From positions 9,038 to 73,037 of the forward strand of contig RWJK01001539.1 in NCBI GenBank assembly GCA_004335835.1: DNA of 64,000 nucleotides. The letters run 5' to 3'. The notes below the pieces were generated by a model. It did no database searches and was not told the origin of the DNA. It was given only the letters and a program-made list of their open reading frames with translations. Both the position numbers and the translations under genes were made by a program. Positions within the stretch are counted from its first letter, which is position 1, and each line of letters opens with the position of its first letter. Origin of the DNA: Scenedesmus sp. ARA3. Taxonomy: Eukaryota; Chlorophyta; Chlorophyceae; Sphaeropleales; Scenedesmaceae. This document shows, piece by piece, positions 58,801 through 64,000 of the stretch.

Positions 58801-60242
58801 AGAGCCCTGCAGGACACCGCGCAGGATAATGCACAGCATCAGCAACAGCAGCAGCTGGGGTTGATGCAGGAGGGCAGCAGGGGAGCAGTGCAAGGAGGTG
58901 GTGCAGGTGGTGCAAGTACACTGTCGCTGCTGCTGGCGCTGCCTTTGCTGACGTATGTCTATTGCCAGCCTAGCGGCAATGTTGGTTGTGCTCACGATTG
59001 CTTTCAAAAGGCAAGCATGAAACAGCAAGCACTATGGCGAGGTGTAATGTAATGTATTGTCAACTTGCAACTGTGAACGGGTGCAAGTAGAGCCCCCTCA
59101 CGTTGGTACTTGTTAATTAGCAAGTAAACAGACATGCTGGCGCTATGCGCAACAGTGCTGATGCTTCAGCAGCATCTATTTGCTGTGCTTCTGCTACTGA
59201 ACACGCTGCGGCTGTCTCTGCTGCTGATGGCTCAACCTGCACAATCATGTTTGAATCGATCAAGCAGGCTCTTACGGTGAAGTCAAAGGCGACCACACCG
59301 ACCCCACAGGGCAGCAGGTGCCACACAGCCTCCTCTGCGTCGCGCCTGCTGCCGCTGTTGCAGTGGCAGTACACCACAACTGGCAGCTTGTCATCCCGCG
59401 TCTCGGTATTCATGGGCAGGTAGTGGCTGACCATGATCTGCTGCCCAAGCTTGCTCTTCTGCAGTGACAGCAGCAGCAGCACATTACTTTTGCTGATTGC
59501 GGGATGCAAAAGGGCTGGTGTAGAGATGTGCTTAGACATCAGCTGTTGGGTGCACGCACACTGCACTGCTCGCCGACTTTTGGCACTGCTGTCTGCCAAC
59601 TATACCATTGAGCTGACAGCTGCCCGCTGCTGCTGCTGCATCTGCTACCTGCCAATCTGCAGGAAGCATGGATTTGACTGGGTATCGGTCAAATGCATGT
59701 GACACCGCACTATGTGCAGTAGGCGCAGCTGGCAAAAGCAGCTCTGCAGATGCTGCTGTGCATCCACGACTTCTGTCCTCTCTGCTTGCTGCCTCGGCTC
59801 CTGCTGCTGTTGTCCTGTGGGCACTGCTGTTCCTGCTGTGTGGCATGCAGGGTGCTCTCACCAGCTCATAGTCAATGCGCGATGCCTCCATGTTGCCAAC
59901 CATGAAGGCATGTGTGCGCCCTCCCAGCAGCTCCTCAGGGCTGTACACATCCCTGTGAGCAGCAGCAGGTGTGCTGTGCTTGCTGCTTGTTGGAATTGAG
60001 CGGTACGAGGGGATGGATGCATACCAGCAGCTAGCAATCTGTATCTGCTGCATCACGCTGCTGTCAGCACTCGCAGGAATGCCGCCATGTGCAAGCAAAA
60101 TAAGGCACTCCACTGCAACGGGCATGCACCATCCACAGCAAGTGTGCAGGCAAGCCAACCCCTTGATGCTGTGATGTGTTGCTGTTGCCCACCTGGGTGG
60201 TCTGCAAATGGCATCAACCAGCTGGTCCCAGATGCCAGCCAT
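55255..60242 (-). CDS. Alpha/beta hydrolase with two C-terminal ubiquitin-interacting motifs
   Basis: Eight exons: 60242-60193, 59952-59862, 59458-59276, 58806-58624, 58311-58234, 57905-57743, 57401-57232, 57069-55255; 910 residues, phase-consistent. The first about 370 residues match a plant family in which an alpha/beta hydrolase is joined to UIMs: MAGIWDQLVDAICRPPRDVY, LPVVVYCHCNSGSRRDAEEA, GVGVVAFDFTGSGLSDGKWV, SSIGLWGRSMGAVTALLYSA (nucleophile Ser), MFGHGREDSFIGIHH (acid Asp) and VRFDGDHNHPRPAFFYS (His). The tail is a single 1.8-kb exon of Gln, Ala and Ser low complexity holding EDDLAAAIAASLQEM (about residue 683) and EEEEMLQQAIALSLAEL (about 739), both with the UIM A-x-x-x-S core. UIMs bind ubiquitin, so a ubiquitin-linked hydrolase is likely; the substrate is unknown. 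The tail is much longer than the plant form I know of. Confidence 0.9.
57411..57455. repeat. GC-rich GGGGCAGCAGCA-type repeat in intron 6 of the UIM hydrolase gene
   Basis: This is an imperfect hexamer/12-mer array just upstream (minus sense) of the acceptor for the exon starting at 57401. Confidence 0.75.
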
Positions 60243-61495
60243 GGAGCCAGCGGCAAAGATCCCAAAGTAATAATACTATGCTTCGCTTCGGTGCTCATGA
60301 AGGAGACCATCGCTGAGGCATGGTTTGCGATGCACTGCACTGCTTATCAGCAGGTGCAGGAAGCTGCACTCGTATACGCGCGAAACTTTTGGTTTGAAGC
60401 AACGTCGACTAATACATTTGCCTCGCTAGAGGCTGTTTCCGAGAGGCTCGGCCTTATCAGCAATCGATCGCAGCTACTGTCCGCCTCAACAGGCTCTCAA
60501 TACAATCTGATGTTGAAAACCATACGTAGGTTAGATTACTACAAAAGCTGAGCGGCCAGAGTAAAACAACCCCTTGCACTGTATCTGTCCTGCCTGACTC
60601 AAACTCATTACAGAGAGGGTTTTGTCAAGGATCGCCATGCCCCTGCCAACCAACGGCTGGCACAAGGACCTGGACGCTTCAGAAACGCTGCAGCAAACGA
60701 TGTTCACCACGCCAATACAGTGCAACAGGTGGCACTCGGCAGTGCACACCCTAGCACCTGTTGAAATGACCAGGCTCCTTGAATGCGCCATTTGCCAGCA
60801 TCTTGTCAAACCAAGACGTCAAGTCCAGCAGTTCTGTATCATGGTATGTTTTGCCCTGACGATACCACTTGCCGCATTTGCGGCGTGCAGACGCCTGCAG
60901 ATGTGAACAGAAAGTCAGCGTGCACCCAGACAGATGGTCACGCCTGACCCGATGGAACTATGACCTCAAAGACCCACATCCTGCACAGGAGGTGTCAACC
61001 ATGTACAAAGCAACATGCAAGAAACAAAGCAGGTGTCTGTCGATGCAAAAGCGGCAGCCATCGCCGAAACCTCCTTCAACTTCTACTTGAAGTAGATCAA
61101 AGACACACGAAATGGCGGAGTCACACTGGGTGACACCAGTAAGAAGTGTGGGACACTTATTTCCGGTCAGATGCTCCCCTCAATTATTGCTTTTTGCACT
61201 GTCAGCACAGGTCCCAGCACAGAGCCGCACCACCAACCCATCAGAAAACTGGGCAATGAGTCATCACGGAGCCCAGATGCAGGTACAAGCTCAAAACGCT
61301 GTCTTGCTGCCGCAGCCCTTCACTTTCAACTAAATGGAAGCGTTTAAGCTGCAGCGCAGCAGGCAGCAGAATTGAATTCCAAGCTGAAACATCAGGATGC
61401 ACATCTTGAAGTTGATCGTGTCTCATACCAGCACTGCCAAAGATGCACGCGCCACGGGTGCTAGAAAGAGAACAGCAGCGCTTTTGTGCTGTGCT
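60243..61495. other. Intergenic with coding-like but interrupted segments
   Basis: These are 1.25 kb between the UIM hydrolase start and the membrane-protein stop (both minus). Plus-strand frames from about 60620 to 61440 look partly protein-like (KAAAIAETSFNFYLK, then a stop, then SKKCGTLISGQMLPSIIAFC) but are broken by in-frame stops. Part of the minus strand (60740-60898) also reads as open with splice-like ends. This may be a decayed gene or element; no family is recognised. TTACA at 60608-60612 (minus TGTAA) could end the membrane-protein transcript. Confidence 0.4.
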
Positions 61496-63073
61496 TCACA
61501 GCTGGATGACGCCGGAAGACACAGGGTTTAGCATTGGCAGCAAGCTCCTGGCGCGCTGGCTGATGACGATCGACAGGTACGCATGCCATGTCAAGCTGAG
61601 GCCAAACACCTGCAGATGGCACAGCCAACAAGCACGGCATCGGAACCAGTGTGGATGTCATGCTTTGGCATGCAAGCTGCATGCTGCATGGGCAGGCTGA
61701 GCAAGCGAGTACTGCCAGGCCCAACCGGAGCCAAAGACACCGTGAACATCAAAAGTTGGCACAACAGCTGACACACCAGTGGCTGCAAGCTGCACGTCAC
61801 GTGCATGGCACCACGGTGTCAACCCTGCACATTCAAGACGCTAGCTAGCACAACTCATGCTGTCAATGCATACTCTGTGCCACCACGCTGTTAGACGCAG
61901 TCATGCTGGAAACAGCAGCCAGTGCACCATGCCATGGCACTCACCACTGCATAGTTCATGACGGAAGTGCATGCCTCATCGCCCTCACAGTCCACGCTCC
62001 ACACCAGCAGCAGGTCCACAAACGCTGTCAAACAGTCCAGGAAGAACGCAGCTGCGCCACATGAGGCTGCCAGCTTCACCTGGCTGCCAAGCTCTAGTCC
62101 TGCAAGCAGCAGCAGCAAATGCAGCAGCAGAGGCAGTAAAGCCCTCCCTGACAGAAGTCAACACGTCGGCTCTATAGCTGTCACCTGGCGCTGTGTTGCT
62201 CTGCATGACATGCTTAAGCTGTTGGTCTGCGAGCCGACAGGTAGCACTCCTAATCTGGGCAGTACTGACTTAGCAGCAGCTGCTCCTGCATGAGCCCGTG
62301 CTACAGCAGTCCCATGCCTGGCAGATGCTGGACATCCTGCAGGAGCCGGCCACAACTGCTCACCATCTGCAGCCGTGCGCCTGCACAGGTACACGCCGCT
62401 GGCCCACACACACAGGATGCACGCCACCTCAGCGCCCAGGAACAGCCCCGTGGTCACAAAGAACGGCGCAAACAGCAGCAGCATCACGATGCTGGAGATC
62501 ATCCAGGCAAGCATCACGCCGCGCTGACTGCGCCACAGCAGCAGCACATCTGGCAGGTCTTGCAGGAAGACTAGGCCAGCCTCGTTGGCTGGCCGCGTTG
62601 AGAATGCTGGGTATGCTGCTATGGATGCTTGGATGTCGATGTCGCTGCTGCGCCGCCTCTGGCTGGGTTGGCGCTGTGGGGCTGGTTGGGGGCCTGCTGT
62701 TGCTGTTGACTGAGCTGCTTGCTGCTCCTGCTGATGCTTCTGTGAGCCGCTGGGTGAGCTGTGCTCAGCTGCAGGATGAAGAAACAGGCATTAGTGCTAA
62801 GCCACAGATGCTTGCATGTTGTGACAGAAGGTGCCAGCTCAGCAGTGCTGTGGGTGTGTCATGGATGCAACACAGCTGTTGCAGCAGACGCTACCCGCTA
62901 CACGCTGAGCACCTGGGGACACTCGCTGCGCTAAGAAGCGGGTACTGGAAAGTTGCAATTCACAGCCACGAGGTGTGGCCATTACCTTCATGGTCGAGCA
63001 GCAGGGGCATCTTGTGTTCCTCTTCTGTGTAGTCCAGCGACTCGTGCCTGCTACCTTCGTGTGCTGCAGCCAT
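61496..63073 (-). CDS. Small four-helix membrane protein, unknown function
   Basis: Four exons: 63073-62986, 62768-62364, 62099-61945, 61609-61496; 253 residues, TGA at 61498-61496. The N-terminal about 100 residues are hydrophilic and Gln/Ser-rich, with a basic RQPSQRRRSSDIDI stretch; they face the cytosol by the positive-inside rule (inference). Then come hydrophobic segments: GVMLAWMISSIVMLLLFAPF, TTGLFLGAEVACILCVWASG, GAAAFFLDCLTAFVDLLLVW and VFGLSLTWHAYLSIVI. The third loop (DCEGDEACTSVMNYAV) holds a Cys pair. No signal peptide precedes the helices. I do not recognise the family. The last exon was accepted because it supplies the fourth helix in phase 0 and ends at a stop. Confidence 0.75.
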
Positions 63074-63387
63074 TCTCTAGTGTTGCTGTAGCTATGTCAA
63101 GTACAATGCGTTGTGCTTGCTTGCTCACAACGCGGACAGCTGGGAGCTCGCTTTGTACTCCAACTACGTTAACGGTCGTCACTAAGCACGCACAGAAGCA
63201 ACTCAAACTGTTTGCTTTATTCGAAGCTACAAACTACTGCACGACCATGATTCCGGGACAAGCGGCTTCACATATGCACCCCCCCCCCCAAAACAACCCT
63301 AACACTGCTGACAAGGCTCATCAGTGTTACATGCACAGGACCCTCCTCCTATTCGCAACTGGCCAGCTAAGATGAGCTTAGACACGG
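63074..63387. other. Short intergenic region with TGTAA signal for the last gene
   Basis: These 314 bases hold the promoter of the membrane-protein gene and the 3' end of the next one. TTACA at 63327-63331 (minus TGTAA) is 57 bases beyond the stop at 63388 and is a good polyadenylation candidate. A run of ten C lies near 63282-63291. Confidence 0.5.
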
Positions 63388-63873
63388 CTATACCTCTTGC
63401 AGCTCTGTCACCGCCTCCTGCACCTCCTGCAGCACCTCATTGATGCCAACCACACACTCATCCAGCTGCTGCAACGCCTCACGCACTGCTGCGTTATACT
63501 CTGCCTCTGTTGGCTCCATACTCCCTGCATCCAGTGGGTCAGGAGGCCCATGGCCGCAGTCATCTGCATGACCATGAGCGCAGCAGCCATGGCTGTGGCT
63601 GTGACCGTCATGCTGCTGCGCCTGCTCTGCATCCTCAGCTACTGCGGCTGCTGCTGCCGCCTGCTGAAGCTGCTGCTCGTAGAACCCAGGCTTCACACTC
63701 ATGAAGCCATCCTCCTGCTGCTGCTGCTGCTGCTGCGGCGGCGCCTGCAGGGGCTCAATGCCGTGCTGATCAGTGCCTCCTACTGCTGCAATGTCGTTGC
63801 TGACACGCGCAAGAGCAGCACCGCCTCCACGCAGCTGCATCTGCTGCAGCATTCCTGCCACATCCTGCTTCGT

Positions 63874-63912
<39 letters not shown>

Positions 63913-64000
63913 GCTGGTGGCCTTGCTGAGGCGCGGCCTGTCTGCTGCTGACTGCCAGCTGAAGCGGCCAGAGGCATGCGCGGCACGCAGCGCTTGCCTG
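63388..64000 (-). CDS. Gln-rich protein with His/Cys cluster, C-terminal part (gene runs off the right edge)
   Basis: A single open stretch runs from the window edge to TAG at 63390-63388, at least 203 residues. It starts in frame with QALRAAHASGRFSWQSAADR, then a poly-Gln run of about a dozen, VAGMLQQMQLRGGGAALARV, a second Gln run, the cluster HDGHSHSHGCCAHGHADDCG (possible metal-binding), and a C-terminal helix EYNAAVREALQQLDECVVGI with continuing heptad-like LQEVQEAVTELQEV, likely coiled coil. The start and any domains upstream are outside the window. An internal Met at 63861 could be taken as a start, but the frame is open and protein-like upstream, so a longer protein is more likely. 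No family is recognised. Confidence 0.65.
63877..63912. repeat. (CTG)n / poly-Gln tract in the last gene
   Basis: About twelve triplets, with one change at the edge, encode Gln on the minus strand. Confidence 0.85.

Overview
This window looks like nuclear DNA of a chlorophyte green alga, possibly a Scenedesmus/Tetradesmus-like member of the Sphaeropleales. The clues are dense GT-AG introns of about 150-500 bases, CAG/CTG (Ser, Gln, Ala) triplet tracts everywhere, TGTAA-type polyadenylation motifs behind several genes, a twin-arginine thylakoid-lumen type transit peptide, and plant-type protein families. The species assignment is inference. All gene models were spliced by hand. In each complete model every junction keeps phase and the total coding length is a multiple of three.

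Layout. (1) 410-2052 (-): 5' part of a SAM-dependent methyltransferase, divergent from (2) 2300-4859 (+), a DUF924 protein. (3) 6877-32371 (+): one giant 57-exon gene for a secreted protein of about 3,152 residues, with a signal peptide, poly-Ser, a Cys-rich ephrin-receptor-like region and 27 tandem Ig/cadherin-like repeats. (4) 36188-40015 (-): an unrecognised 439-residue protein with a 29-nt microexon. (5) 40634-46022 (-): a NEK-like kinase of 1,158 residues whose C-terminus is a CAP-Gly domain. (6) 47116-49917 (+): a chloroplast/lumen-targeted alpha/beta hydrolase. (7) 50955-53956 (+): a membrane-anchored or secreted beta-propeller-like protein. (8) 55255-60242 (-): an alpha/beta hydrolase with two ubiquitin-interacting motifs and long poly-Gln. 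(9) 61496-63073 (-): a small four-helix membrane protein. (10) 63388 to beyond 64000 (-): the 3' part of a Gln-rich, His/Cys-containing protein. A 29-N assembly gap sits at 35505-35533.

The genes do not form a pathway; this is an ordinary eukaryotic neighbourhood with divergent pairs (1/2 and 5/6) and convergent pairs (3/4 and 7/8). The most unusual content is the giant repeat protein. Its 27 repeats carry a paired-cysteine version of a fold best known from bacterial adhesins, and the one repeat that lacks the first cysteine also lacks the second. Next are the kinase/CAP-Gly fusion and a recurring pattern of tandem duplications that copy splice sites (9681-9836, 52770-52920, 53493-53561).
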